A DNA stretch of 64,000 nucleotides, from contig NZ_JAANTH010000002.1 in NCBI RefSeq assembly GCF_011734195.1, positions 930,001 through 994,000 of the forward strand. The letters are read 5' to 3'. Both the position numbers and the translations under genes were made by a program. This stretch comes from Halobacterium sp. R2-5 (lineage in GTDB: Archaea > Halobacteriota > Halobacteria > Halobacteriales > Halobacteriaceae). The notes beneath the pieces were generated by a model, which had not been told where the DNA came from, searched no databases, and worked only from the letters and a program-made list of their open reading frames with translations. Each line of letters starts with the position of its first letter. Position 1 is the stretch's first letter. Shown here piece by piece: positions 24,697 to 33,015 of the stretch.

Positions 24697-25743
24697 TCAC
24701 GGGGCAGATTGTTCCTGTGTACCCGTCGCTGGAGCGGCCGATTCGCCCGACTCCTGGAGCGTTTCGAGGAACTCCTCGGCGTCGAGCGCGGCCATGCTGC
24801 CGGTGCCGGCGGACGTGACGGCCTGCCGGTAGCGGGGGTCAGCGACGTCGCCAGCAGCGAACACCCCGTCGACTGCCGTCCGGGCCGTGGGCCGACCAGC
24901 GTCGTCGGTCTGCGTGAAGATGTAGCCGCTCTCGTCCCGTTCGACGCCAGTGCCGTTGAGGAACCGCGTGTTCGGCGTGTGGCCCACGGCGTAGAACACG
25001 CCGCCGACGTCGACGGTCTCCCGTTCGACGTCGATCCCGGCCTCGGCCTTCTCCCGGGGATACCCCTCGGGATGAGCGACGAGCGTGGCACCGGTAACGC
25101 CCTCCGCTTGCGAGCCGTGGATGGCTTCGAGTTCCGTGTTCCAGCGGAACTGGACGTCGTCGTGTTCGCGGGCGCGGTCGGCCATGATCTCGGACGCACG
25201 CAGCTCCTCGCGGCGGTGGACGACCGTCACGGAGTCGGCGAACTTCGCGAGGAACAACGCTTCCTCCATCGCGCTGTCGCCGCCGCCGACGACGAGGACG
25301 TCGTCGCCGCGGTGGAACGCGCCGTCACAGGTCGCACACGTCGACAGCCCGTGACCCATCAGTTCGTCTTCGTTCTCGGCGCCGACCCAGCGTGCGCTGG
25401 CGCCGGTCGCGACGATAAGCGACCGCGTGTAGATCGTATCGCCGGACGATAGCGACAGCTCCATGGGCTGTCCATCCACAACCGCGTCCTCGATACGACC
25501 GTGTTGGAACTCCGCGCCGAACTGTTCGGCCTGCTCCTTCCCGCGCTGGACGAGGTCCATGCCGCCGACGCCGTCGGGGAAGCCGAGGTAGTTCTCGACG
25601 TCGGTCGTCAGCGTGAGCTGGCCGCCCGGCTCGTCGCCCTCGAGCACGAGGGGGTCGAGGTCGGCACGCGCGGCGTAGACCGCCGCCGAGAGGCCGGCGA
25701 CGCCCGAACCAGCGACGACGAGGTCGTGGATGTCCTCGGTCAT
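24697..25743 (-). CDS. trxB: Thioredoxin-disulfide reductase
   Basis: This 348-residue low-molecular-weight flavoprotein passes electrons from NAD(P)H to thioredoxin. The FAD motif 'GSGVAGLSAA' is at 12-21, the redox-active 'CATC' at 136-139 and the nucleotide motif 'VVGGGDSAMEEA' at 151-162; 'GVFAAGDV' lies near the C-terminus. The start ATG abuts the stop codon of trxA with no gap, so the two are co-transcribed as trxA-trxB from the promoter bearing the AGTATTGT element. A 25-residue Ala/Ser/Glu-rich tail follows the catalytic core. Confidence 0.93.
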   Translation of the reverse strand: MTEDIHDLVVAGSGVAGLSAAVYAARADLDPLVLEGDEPGGQLTLTTDVENYLGFPDGVGGMDLVQRGKEQAEQFGAEFQHGRIEDAVVDGQPMELSLSSGDTIYTRSLIVATGASARWVGAENEDELMGHGLSTCATCDGAFHRGDDVLVVGGGDSAMEEALFLAKFADSVTVVHRREELRASEIMADRAREHDDVQFRWNTELEAIHGSQAEGVTGATLVAHPEGYPREKAEAGIDVERETVDVGGVFYAVGHTPNTRFLNGTGVERDESGYIFTQTDDAGRPTARTAVDGVFAAGDVADPRYRQAVTSAGTGSMAALDAEEFLETLQESGESAAPATGTQEQSAP

Positions 25744-26103
25744 CTATTCGGTGTAGGTCTCGATGAGCGTTCGGAGTCCGTCTTCTCCCTTGAGACCGAC
25801 GACTTCCTCGACCTGTTCACCGTCGGCGAACAGGATCAGCGTGGGGACGCCCTGGACGCCGTAGGCAGCGGCGAGCTGCTGGTTGGCGTCGACGTCGACT
25901 TTGGCCACGGTCGCGTCGGTCTCGGCAGCCAGCGTCTCGACGGTGGGTTCGAGCATCTGGCAGGGGCCACACCAGTCGGCGTAGAAGTCCGTGAGGACGA
26001 CGTCGTGTTCTGCGACGACGTCGTCGAGCTGGGACTGCCCGTCGACGTGGAGCGGTTCGTTCGTGGACGCGGTGCCAGCGTCGGATGCAGTATCAGTTGC
26101 CAT
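25744..26103 (-). CDS. trxA: Thioredoxin (WCGPC)
   Basis: This 119-residue thioredoxin has the classical active site 'WCGPC' near residue 46, cis-Pro in 'GVPTLILF' and an acidic 20-residue N-terminal extension. It receives electrons from TrxB, encoded directly downstream, and reduces protein disulfides, probably including persulfidated or oxidised proteins of this island. I start at ATG 26101-26103; a GTG lies directly before it. The TATA-like 'ttaatta' about 25 bases upstream fits a leaderless mRNA. The AGTATTGT element lies 56 bases upstream of the start. Confidence 0.93.
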   Translation of the reverse strand: MATDTASDAGTASTNEPLHVDGQSQLDDVVAEHDVVLTDFYADWCGPCQMLEPTVETLAAETDATVAKVDVDANQQLAAAYGVQGVPTLILFADGEQVEEVVGLKGEDGLRTLIETYTE

Positions 26104-26125
26104 CACCAGTACGTATGCGCCAGCG

Positions 26126-26159
26126 CTAATTAAGGGTTTTGGAGAATATGTACAATACT
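26126..26159 (-). promoter_or_regulatory. trxA-trxB promoter with AGTATTGT element
   Basis: On the minus strand AGTATTGT (26152-26159) is followed by 'ccaaaa' and, 26 bases after the element starts, the TATA-like 'ttaatta'. The same arrangement with identical spacing occurs at 28003-28034. The element is 56 bases before the trxA ATG. Confidence 0.6.
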
Positions 26160-26263
26160 ACCCAATACAGGGTGCCGGCGGGAAAGAGTGGTCCCAGCGC
26201 TGTAGCACGCGAGAATCTGCTTCCCGAGGAGTGTCAGAACCCGAGAGAGAGAAGAGAGAAACG

Positions 26264-26668
26264 TTAGCTTTCGGCGGCCGAGGGCGCAGTCTCGGACTGT
26301 TCGTACTTGGTCTCGAACTCCTGAATGAGCTGGCCCATCTTCGCGTACCAGTCGTTGAGCAGGCGCTGCATGTCGTCGGCGATCTTCGAGGGATCCGTCG
26401 GCGAGTAGACGTGGTAGTAGCCGCCCTGGTCGTAGTTGATCTGGTCCTTCTCGATGAAACCGGTCTGCAGCAGCCGCTGGACGGCGCGGTAGGCGGTCGA
26501 GCGTTCGCGGTCTACTGCGTCGGCGATTTCGTCGACAGTCAGCGGTTCTTCGGCCTCGACGAGCGCCTGGAAGCACTCCTTGTCGAGCTCTTTGAGGCCG
26601 TGGAAGCACTCCAGCAGCCCCTCGCACTCCATGTCCCGGCGGAGTTGTTCAGACATCGAATCTGGCAT
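26264..26668 (-). CDS. Winged-helix thiol regulator, paralogue 1 (OxsR/TrmB-like)
   Basis: This 134-residue protein has a central winged helix-turn-helix ('LTVDEIADAVDRERSTAYRAV', 'LLQTGFIEK'), a 'GGYYHVYSPTDP' wing or linker and a C-terminal helix 'MQRLLNDWYAKMGQLIQEF'. Before the HTH lie C15 and C21 in 'MECEGLLECFHGL' and a third cysteine C32. The C-x5-C pair is conserved in the paralogue at 47418-47837. It resembles TrmB-family thiol sensors such as the OxsR regulator I recall from Haloferax. The promoter has a TTATAA box and an ATTGT element, suggesting autoregulation. The start could be the GTG nine bases upstream. Confidence 0.82.
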   Translation of the reverse strand: MPDSMSEQLRRDMECEGLLECFHGLKELDKECFQALVEAEEPLTVDEIADAVDRERSTAYRAVQRLLQTGFIEKDQINYDQGGYYHVYSPTDPSKIADDMQRLLNDWYAKMGQLIQEFETKYEQSETAPSAAES

Positions 26669-26698
26669 TAGTATCACTGGATCGTAGGGGCTGTGCGG

Positions 26699-26730
26699 TT
26701 ATAAGATTTTTGTATGGATTGCACAATTTC
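26699..26730 (-). promoter_or_regulatory. Promoter of regulator 1 with ATTGT element
   Basis: GAAATTGT (26723-26730, minus strand) is followed exactly 26 bases from its first base by the TATA box TTATAA (26699-26704). The element extends to a near-perfect dyad ATTG-TG-CAAT. Position and spacing equal those at the thioredoxin and DUF7512-TauE promoters. Confidence 0.55.
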
Positions 26731-26780
26731 GTGCTATGGCGGGCTGAGAGCCGATGACGTGATCTCCCCGCGGCAGAGAG

Positions 26781-27773
26781 TTACGTCGCCGACAGGCGGC
26801 ACCAGAAGCCAGTGTTGTCGTCGCGAAGCTGGCACACCGCGGCCAACAGGATCGCACCACTCACGACGACGGTCGCGCCGAAGATGAGCGCGATACTCAC
26901 GGTGTTGAGTACGCCGATGTCGTAGGCGGTGCCGACGCGTTTGGCGGCGACGGCGACGCTACCGGCGAGTAGCATCGTCGCGAAGTACCCCTTGATGTCG
27001 TCCTCGTCGACGATGTTCGAGACGCCCGCGCCGATGCGCGCGCCGAGGGCACTCCCGGCGAGCAACGTCGCCACCACCGGAATCGCGACGAACCCGTCGC
27101 GGGCGTAGACGAAGGCGCCGAAAGCACCCGAAATCGTGATTTGGAGGATGTCCGTCCCGACGGCGATGGCGGCCGGCACGCCCAGACCGTACATCATTGC
27201 GGGCATCAGCAGGAAGCCGCCGCCGACGCCGAGGAGGCCGGAGAGGACGCCGACGACCAGACCGATGCCGAAGATGATACTCGCGGACACTCGGACGTCA
27301 CCGCGGAGCGTCACCATCGGTGGGATTTCCAGTGCTTGTACGCGCTCGGAGAGGTCGACACTCGTTGTGGTGTCAGTACTGCGGGCGTCGCGTAGCGTGA
27401 ACAACCCGACCGTTGCCAGCAGGCCGACGTACGCGACGCTGATGACGAGATCGGCGTTCCCTGCCGCGTGGAGGGCGTCGACGGCGCGCTTGCCGGCTTC
27501 GATGCCGAGCGTCATCGCGACGGTCATGATGACTGCGAGTTTGTAGTCGACGTGGCCGTGGTCGCGGTGGCGGAGCGCGCCGATGACGCTCGTCCCGAAC
27601 ACGAACGCGAGCCCGCTACCGACGGCGACCCGCGACGGGTAGCCCATCACGAGAAGGGCGGGCGTGACGAGGAACGACCCGCCCATCCCGAAGAAGCCGA
27701 ACAGGATACCGATGAGCAGCCCGAATCCGACGAAGAAACCGACGAGCAGCAGACTCATCCCGAGCAGTTCCAC
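26781..27773 (-). CDS. TauE/SafE-type anion (sulfite) exporter
   Basis: This 330-residue membrane protein has two homologous halves of about four helices each. The repeat motif 'GILFGFFGMGGSFLVTPALL' near residue 23 recurs as 'GVLSGLLGVGGGFLLMPAMM' near residue 175, the TauE/SafE signature. The family exports sulfite, sulfoacetate or related anions across the cytoplasmic membrane. The start is GTG, three bases after the stop of a 49-residue membrane-peptide gene. Its place in a sulfur island supports export of sulfite formed by persulfide oxidation. Confidence 0.85.
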   Translation of the reverse strand: MELLGMSLLLVGFFVGFGLLIGILFGFFGMGGSFLVTPALLVMGYPSRVAVGSGLAFVFGTSVIGALRHRDHGHVDYKLAVIMTVAMTLGIEAGKRAVDALHAAGNADLVISVAYVGLLATVGLFTLRDARSTDTTTSVDLSERVQALEIPPMVTLRGDVRVSASIIFGIGLVVGVLSGLLGVGGGFLLMPAMMYGLGVPAAIAVGTDILQITISGAFGAFVYARDGFVAIPVVATLLAGSALGARIGAGVSNIVDEDDIKGYFATMLLAGSVAVAAKRVGTAYDIGVLNTVSIALIFGATVVVSGAILLAAVCQLRDDNTGFWCRLSAT

Positions 27774-27776
27774 AGC

Positions 27777-27926
27777 TTACTCACCTCCGAGCGCTCGCTT
27801 CACGTTCGGACCGAGCGCCTTCGTGACGACGCCGTAGCCGACGTGGAGGACCATCGCTTCGAGCAACACGGCGCCGATCAGTCCGGCTGCTTGTACGGTC
27901 GGCGGGAGCGACAGCGTGTCGATCAT
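27777..27926 (-). CDS. 49-residue single-helix protein (DUF7512-like) upstream of TauE
   Basis: The ATG at 27924-27926 starts a 49-residue peptide with one hydrophobic segment ('VQAAGLIGAVLLEAMVLHVG') and a basic-to-neutral C-terminus. It ends 3 bases before the TauE GTG, so the genes are co-transcribed. Similar short proteins (recalled as DUF7512) accompany TauE genes in haloarchaea, suggesting a small accessory subunit. The promoter with the AGTATTGT element lies about 80-110 bases upstream. Confidence 0.7.
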   Translation of the reverse strand: MIDTLSLPPTVQAAGLIGAVLLEAMVLHVGYGVVTKALGPNVKRALGGE

Positions 27927-28002
27927 CTCCGCGCTCCACCTACTCGATACGGGTTTGTGCGAATCATACTTTTCTGCACGTGCACTCGTAGCCGACAGCG
28001 TG

Positions 28003-28034
28003 TATTAACGCTTTTGGGACGACTACACAATACT
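28003..28034 (-). promoter_or_regulatory. DUF7512-TauE promoter with AGTATTGT element
   Basis: On the minus strand AGTATTGT (28027-28034) is followed by 'cccaaaa' and, 26 bases from its first base, 'ttaataca' as TATA box. Spacing and the intervening A-tract match the trxA promoter. The leader to the ATG would be about 50 bases. Confidence 0.6.
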
Positions 28035-28148
28035 ATTTCCGACAGTGTTCCATAACTTATCGATGAAACACGAGTAAGTAAACAGCGAAGTGAGGGGGCG
28101 GAGGAAATCGTAGATACCGTCGAAAGCGGGGGCCTTCGACAGTTCAGT

Positions 28149-29414
28149 TCAATCGGAGGCCGCAGGCGCGGGCGGCTCGTGAGTGCCGAAGTCGGGGTGG
28201 GTTTCCTCCATCCAGAGATACACCACAGCGCCGGAGACGAACATCAGGCCGGCGGTCACGTAGAACGCGGCTGCCGCGTTCACGAACTCCATCGAGAGTC
28301 CGATCAGGATCGCGCCGACGGCGTAGCCGGAGTCACGCCACATCCGGTAGACGCCCATCCCAGCCGACCGCCACGTCGGGTGGGCGGCGTCGCTCGGAAC
28401 CGTCATCAGGTTCGGGTACAGCAGCGCCATGCCGAGCCCGGAGGTGCCAGCCAAGACGGCCCACGGGAGGTAGCTATCGACGAGCACCATCCCGAGGACG
28501 CCCGCGCCGGCGAGGAACATCCCGGCGATGACGGGCGGACGGCGACCGATGCGGTCCGCGAGCCCGCCGGTCGCGATCTGGAGGAAGTACATCGCGCTGT
28601 GGACGCCGACGACGACCCCGACCGCCGCGATGCCGAGGCCCTGACTCGTCAGGTACAGCGGGACGGCGATCCAGAACAGCGTGTCGACGAAGTTCTCGAT
28701 GTGGCCGGCCTGCGCCGCCGCGAACAGCGTCCGGTCGCCGTACGTCGCGCGCTTCAGCACCGCCTCGAACGGCAGATTCGCGTCGTGGTGGTCGTCGTCA
28801 CCTTCGGCCTGCGCGTACTGGACGGTCTCCTTGATCAGGAAGATCGAGATGAGGAACGCCAGCACGACGACCACGGCGAGGAAGTAGAACGGCTCCGGCC
28901 GCAGATTCCACTGGCCGGCGATGACGCCCGTGATCCAGGCGCCGACGGCGACGCCAGTGTAGCCGAACGCCTCGTCGATGCCGACCGCGAGGCCCCGCTG
29001 GTCGGGGCCCGCGAGGTCGATCTTCGCGTTGATCGCCATACTCCAGGTCAGCGCCTGGTTGATTCCCAGCAGGACGTTCCCGACGGTGATCCAGCCCCAG
29101 CTGGGAGCGAAGATCAGGATGATCGGCAGCGGGAGCGCCGTCGCCCACCCGGCGACGAGGACAGGCTTGCGGCCGTACTCCTCGCCCCACTTGCCGGCGT
29201 AGAGGTTGAGGATCGACTTCACGATGCCGAACGAGACGACGAACGAGCCGATCACGAGGAACGACTCGACGCCGAGGACGTCCTCCCCTAGCACGGGGAC
29301 GACGGTGCGCTCGGAGCCGATGGTCAGGCCGGTCGCGAAGACGAGCAGGACGTGCAGCGAGAACTGGCCGAGGTGTTCGCGGATGCCCTGTTTGAGGTCA
29401 GTCGTCGTACTCAT
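28149..29414 (-). CDS. MFS transporter in sulfur island
   Basis: This 421-residue twelve-helix MFS carrier has the loop motif 'GKWGEEYGRKPVLVAG' after helix 2 and 'GGLADRIGRRPPVIAG' after helix 8, both the classical MFS signature. The start ATG lies 4 bases after the stop of the rhodanese-MBL gene, so the two form an operon. A sulfur compound or sulfite/thiosulfate substrate is inferred only from context. Confidence 0.83.
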   Translation of the reverse strand: MSTTTDLKQGIREHLGQFSLHVLLVFATGLTIGSERTVVPVLGEDVLGVESFLVIGSFVVSFGIVKSILNLYAGKWGEEYGRKPVLVAGWATALPLPIILIFAPSWGWITVGNVLLGINQALTWSMAINAKIDLAGPDQRGLAVGIDEAFGYTGVAVGAWITGVIAGQWNLRPEPFYFLAVVVVLAFLISIFLIKETVQYAQAEGDDDHHDANLPFEAVLKRATYGDRTLFAAAQAGHIENFVDTLFWIAVPLYLTSQGLGIAAVGVVVGVHSAMYFLQIATGGLADRIGRRPPVIAGMFLAGAGVLGMVLVDSYLPWAVLAGTSGLGMALLYPNLMTVPSDAAHPTWRSAGMGVYRMWRDSGYAVGAILIGLSMEFVNAAAAFYVTAGLMFVSGAVVYLWMEETHPDFGTHEPPAPAASD

Positions 29415-29418
29415 CGAT

Positions 29419-30531
29419 TCACTCCGCCGCGCAGTTGTTCGGACCCAGTTCCAGTTCGGCCAGTTCGTCCTCGGGGACAGATTCCTGCCCGACGTTCGTC
29501 TGCTTGACGCGCTCGAAGTTCGGCGGGTGGTCCGGGATGTCGGACGCGAGGTCCTCGACGAACTCGTCGCGGTCGCGCCCGAGGTCGGTGTTCCGTTCTC
29601 TGACCTCCGCGAGAGTGGCGGTCACCGGGGGTTCGGGCGAGCCGGGGTCGTGTGCTGGGAGGACTAACGCGTCGTCCGGCCGGTCAAGTAGGCGCTGGAG
29701 GCTCTCGTAGAGCGTCGCGGCGTTCTGCTCGACGTCGGAGTCCTCGATGCCGGCTTCGACGCCGAGTTCGACGCGGCCGACGCTGTCGTGGAAAAGCGTA
29801 TCGCCGGTGAGCAGCGCCGCGCCCTCGACGTCGAAGGAGACGCTCCCCTCGCTGTGGCCGGGCGTGTGGACGACCTCGATATCGAGACTGCCGACGGTCA
29901 CGGTCTGTCCGTCTTCGATCGGCGTCGCGTCGATAGCGAGCGCGTCCTTCTGGTGGAGGTAGTAGGGAACGTCGTGGCGGTCGGCGAGGTCCGCGGCACC
30001 CGAGACGTGGTCGGCGTGGGCGTGCGTGTCGAAGACGCCGACGAGGTCGGCGTCGTACTCGTCGAGAATCGTCTCGTACTCGTCGAGATAGTGTGACGGG
30101 TCGAAGACGGCGGCCTCGCCGTCCGAGACGAGGACGTGCGAGAGACAGCCTTTCCCCGGACGCGCGACCTGGACGAGCGTGCCGTCGACGTCGACGGGGA
30201 CCTCGGCGTGGCGGTGGACGCGGCTCCAGCCGTTCATTCCGTCCGTCAGCGTCACCGCGTCGTAGTCCAGTTCTCGGAGTACTTCCGTCGCAGTCTGTGA
30301 GACGACGCCCGCCGCACAGACGGTGACGATCTGTTCGCCGTCGGGGAGGTCGGAGAGCGGTTCTATGGCCTGTTCCGGGTCGTCGGTCAATTCGTCGTAG
30401 ACGTCGACGCTACGGCTGCCCGGAATGTGCCACTCCTCGAAGTCTTCCTCGTGGCGAATGTCCAGGACGAGTGGGTCCTCGTCGTCGTCCTGTAACTGTT
30501 CGCCGAGCTCCTCTGGCGAGAGTTCCTGCAT
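29419..30531 (-). CDS. Rhodanese-metallo-beta-lactamase fusion (persulfide dioxygenase-like) 1
   Basis: This 370-residue protein has an N-terminal rhodanese domain with active-site Cys72 in 'IVTVCAAGVVSQ' and a C-terminal MBL domain with 'THAHADHVSG' (169-178), 'HTPGHSEGSV' and 'LTGDTLF'. Such fusions (ETHE1/CstB-like) transfer sulfane sulfur and oxidise persulfide to sulfite. The C-terminus ends in 'LGPNNCAAE', a cysteine-bearing tail also present in the second fusion. It is the first gene of an operon with an MFS carrier and divergent from a Cys-rich HTH_10 regulator. No AGTATTGT element is seen; a separate palindrome lies in the divergent promoter. Confidence 0.85.
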   Translation of the reverse strand: MQELSPEELGEQLQDDDEDPLVLDIRHEEDFEEWHIPGSRSVDVYDELTDDPEQAIEPLSDLPDGEQIVTVCAAGVVSQTATEVLRELDYDAVTLTDGMNGWSRVHRHAEVPVDVDGTLVQVARPGKGCLSHVLVSDGEAAVFDPSHYLDEYETILDEYDADLVGVFDTHAHADHVSGAADLADRHDVPYYLHQKDALAIDATPIEDGQTVTVGSLDIEVVHTPGHSEGSVSFDVEGAALLTGDTLFHDSVGRVELGVEAGIEDSDVEQNAATLYESLQRLLDRPDDALVLPAHDPGSPEPPVTATLAEVRERNTDLGRDRDEFVEDLASDIPDHPPNFERVKQTNVGQESVPEDELAELELGPNNCAAE

Positions 30532-30558
30532 CGGTGTTCCCGAATAGCACCGGTGTCT

Positions 30559-30596
30559 CCATATGGGTACTGCCGGACATGACCGGCACTGCTAAC
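30559..30596. promoter_or_regulatory. Divergent promoter with GCCGG-N6-CCGGC palindrome
   Basis: The palindrome GCCGGACATGACCGGC (30572-30587) lies midway between a TATA-like 'ccatatgg' for the minus gene (about 28-35 bases before its ATG) and 'gctaact' for the plus gene (about 25-31 bases before its ATG). It is well placed to be the operator of the HTH_10 regulator encoded to the right. Confidence 0.5.
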
Positions 30597-30620
30597 TGCG
30601 TCGAGTCCGAAACTACCCGT

Positions 30621-31355
30621 ATGGGACTGTACGAGGCGTCGATTCGCGTCAAACACGAGTGCCCGTACCGGAAGCTCTCGGAGCGATACCCGGACCTGAC
30701 GATACGCGAGTGGCCGCTGAGCGACTGCCAGGTGCTCGAGATCACGACGGAGACGACGCCGACCGACGAACTACTCGACGAGATCGACGAGATCGGCACT
30801 GTACTGTACGAGTCGGCGGACGACGGCGGGTACCACGTCGTCACCCAGTCCTGTCTCTGTTCGCTCGAAGAGTCCGTCATCGACCGCTTCGAGGAGCACA
30901 ACTGCCTGTACCAGTCGCCGACGATCTACCGCCAGGGCTGGGAGCACTACACGGTCGTCGCGTTCGACGGCGAGGACGTGCGCGAACTGCTCGAAGAGCT
31001 CCGTTCCGACAGGGAGATCGAACTCCTCTCGAAGACGTCGATCTCGGAGACACAGATTCCACACAGTATGCTGGCGCCGGCGAACCAGCTGTTCGAAGAC
31101 ATCACTGACCGGCAGCTAGCCGCACTCCAGTTCGCCCTCGAAAGCGGCTACTACGAACAACCCCGGAAGACGTCGCTCCGCGACCTCGCCGAACAAACCG
31201 CCGTCGCTCGCTCGACGTACGAAGAACACCTCCGGAAGGCGGAGAACAAACTCCTCACGAACGCGGGCCAGTTCCTCCGGCTGGTCACCGCGACCTCGAC
31301 GGCCGACCCACTGGGCGTCGAGGGCGGTCGGCGTACCGAACAGGCCGCCGACTAA
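30621..31355 (+). CDS. HTH_10 (Bat-type) regulator with cysteine-rich sensor domain
   Basis: This 244-residue protein starts 'MGLYEASIRVKHECPYRKLS' at the ATG at 30621. The C-terminal HTH_10 domain is clear: 'LTDRQLAALQFALESGYYEQP'-type block (starting 'ITDRQLAALQFALE') and 'SLRDLAEQTAVARSTYEEHLRKAE'. The N-terminal domain holds several cysteines ('HEC', 'SDC', 'SCLCS', 'HNC') near aromatic residues, which could bind heme or a metal or react with sulfane sulfur. It is divergent from the rhodanese-MBL/MFS operon and probably controls it through the palindrome between them. Confidence 0.82.
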   Translation: MGLYEASIRVKHECPYRKLSERYPDLTIREWPLSDCQVLEITTETTPTDELLDEIDEIGTVLYESADDGGYHVVTQSCLCSLEESVIDRFEEHNCLYQSPTIYRQGWEHYTVVAFDGEDVRELLEELRSDREIELLSKTSISETQIPHSMLAPANQLFEDITDRQLAALQFALESGYYEQPRKTSLRDLAEQTAVARSTYEEHLRKAENKLLTNAGQFLRLVTATSTADPLGVEGGRRTEQAAD

Positions 31356-31371
31356 CGACTGCCGGCAGCGG

Positions 31372-32547
31372 CTACAACAGCAGAGCGCCGGCGGCGTACG
31401 CGAGGGCGAACGAGAGGAGGAACGACCCCGCCCACGCCCCCACTGTCACGAGAATCTTTCTGGCGTCCACCGCCTCCCGGCCGCCGACAGCGGCGCCGCT
31501 CCCGATGATGGCGCTGACGACGATCTCGTTGAACGAGACCGGGACGCCCAGCAGGACTGCCAGCTGTGCGATCAGGAACGACGGCACGAGCGCCGAGATG
31601 GAGCGCCGCGGCCCGAGCGACGAGTAGTCCTGCGCCAGCGACTTGATCATCCGCGGCGCACCCGTCCACGAGCCGACGAGCATTCCGAGGCCACCACCGA
31701 CGAGCACGGCGAACGTCGACACCATCCCCACCTCGTCGAGCAGCGGCAGCAGCGGCCCGACGGCGAGCCCGACCTGACTCCCGCCCGCGGAGAACGCCAC
31801 GAGCGACCCGAGCGCCAGCAGTACCCGACGCAAGCCGCCGCGTTCGTCGCGTCTGACGTCCCACCAGACGACGACCGCGACGGCCAGCGCCGCGAGGCCG
31901 GTAACCCCGACCGCCGACGCGAGTCCGTCGACGCCCAGCGTCTGCTGTCCGAGACCGCGGACGGTTCCCGCTGCGTTCCCCTCACCCAGGAAGTTGAACT
32001 GGACGTTCACGAGGACGGCGCCGACGAGGCCGGTGAGAACGGAGATACTGTACCGTTCGGGGACGTCGGGACGCGGGAGGAGGCTCGCGATGGTGAACGC
32101 GATGCCACCGCCGACGAACGGCGTCAGTACCCAGACGGCGGCGATCTGCCGGTACTTCGGCCAGACCGGTGTTCCGCCGAGGGCGAGGCCGACGCCGATG
32201 ACGGCGCCGGTCACGGTGAACGCAGTCGCGATCGGGTAGCCGGTCGTGATGCCGACCGCCATCAGCCCCGCGCCCAACACGAGCACGAGGATGACGCCGG
32301 CGACGGGCAGGCTGATGCCCCCGACGAGGCCGCTGCCGATGGCTTCCGAGACGTTGCCGCCCTGGGTGACGGCGCCAGCGAAGCCGAAAATGCCGACGAG
32401 GAGGGCGGCGCGCATCGTCGTGATGGCGTTCGCGCCGACGGCAGGGGCGTACGGCGTGGCGCCGCTCGAGCCGGCACCGATGACCCACGCCATGAACAGG
32501 CTCGCGAGTGCGGCACCGACGAAGAGGGCGACGAGAGCGGGGTCCAT
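31372..32547 (-). CDS. PiT/CysP-type inorganic anion permease
   Basis: This 391-residue, roughly ten-helix protein carries the duplicated PiT signature: 'ANAITTMRAALLVGIFGFAG' with a following 'GGNVSEAIGSG' in the N-terminal half, and 'VPVSFNEIVVSAIIGSGAAV' in the C-terminal half. PiT-family proteins move phosphate with H+ or Na+, but a branch (CysP) moves sulfate. As the last gene of an operon with rhodanese-MBL and two YeeE subunits, a sulfur oxyanion is the more likely cargo here. It starts 9 bases after the YeeE stop. Confidence 0.82.
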   Translation of the reverse strand: MDPALVALFVGAALASLFMAWVIGAGSSGATPYAPAVGANAITTMRAALLVGIFGFAGAVTQGGNVSEAIGSGLVGGISLPVAGVILVLVLGAGLMAVGITTGYPIATAFTVTGAVIGVGLALGGTPVWPKYRQIAAVWVLTPFVGGGIAFTIASLLPRPDVPERYSISVLTGLVGAVLVNVQFNFLGEGNAAGTVRGLGQQTLGVDGLASAVGVTGLAALAVAVVVWWDVRRDERGGLRRVLLALGSLVAFSAGGSQVGLAVGPLLPLLDEVGMVSTFAVLVGGGLGMLVGSWTGAPRMIKSLAQDYSSLGPRRSISALVPSFLIAQLAVLLGVPVSFNEIVVSAIIGSGAAVGGREAVDARKILVTVGAWAGSFLLSFALAYAAGALLL

Positions 32548-32556
32548 AGAAGTGAG

Positions 32557-33015
32557 TTAGTCTGCGCGCGTCGCGGCGGTGTCACGCGCCTGGCTGCGGC
32601 TCCGCCAGTAGCCCTGCGCGTACGCGCCGAGGAACATCCCGGCGAGCGCCCAGAGGATGGTGACGTTGCCGATGCCGAGGCTCGCGTACGCCGCGCCCGG
32701 GCAGATGCCGGAGAGCCCCCAGCCGACGCCGAAGATGGCGCCGCCGACGAGGACGTTCCGGTCGAAGGACTTCAAGCGGCGCTCGAAGCTGTCGCCGGTC
32801 AGCGGCGCGCGGCCCAACAGCCGCGGCGCGACGAAGAACGTCAGCCCCGTCACCGCGGCGCCGCCGAACATCACGAACACCAGCCCGAAGTCCTCGAACT
32901 GGAGGAAGTTCAGGACGACCTCGGGCCGGGCCATCTGGCTGTACGCGAGCCCGAAGCCGAAGACGAGCCCGCCGACGAGGATCAACGGCATGAACGCGGG
33001 ATGCCGGTCACTCAT
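32557..33015 (-). CDS. YeeE/YedE-family half-transporter, C-terminal-type subunit
   Basis: This is a 152-residue protein with four hydrophobic segments. The family motif 'WGLSGICPGAAYASLGIG' (about residue 108) contains the conserved cysteine used for sulfur handling in the thiosulfate importer TsuA. It overlaps the stop of the upstream YeeE gene by one base (TGATG), so the two halves are translated together and probably form one channel. The start ATG is at 33013-33015. The C-terminus is basic. Confidence 0.85.
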   Translation of the reverse strand: MSDRHPAFMPLILVGGLVFGFGLAYSQMARPEVVLNFLQFEDFGLVFVMFGGAAVTGLTFFVAPRLLGRAPLTGDSFERRLKSFDRNVLVGGAIFGVGWGLSGICPGAAYASLGIGNVTILWALAGMFLGAYAQGYWRSRSQARDTAATRAD

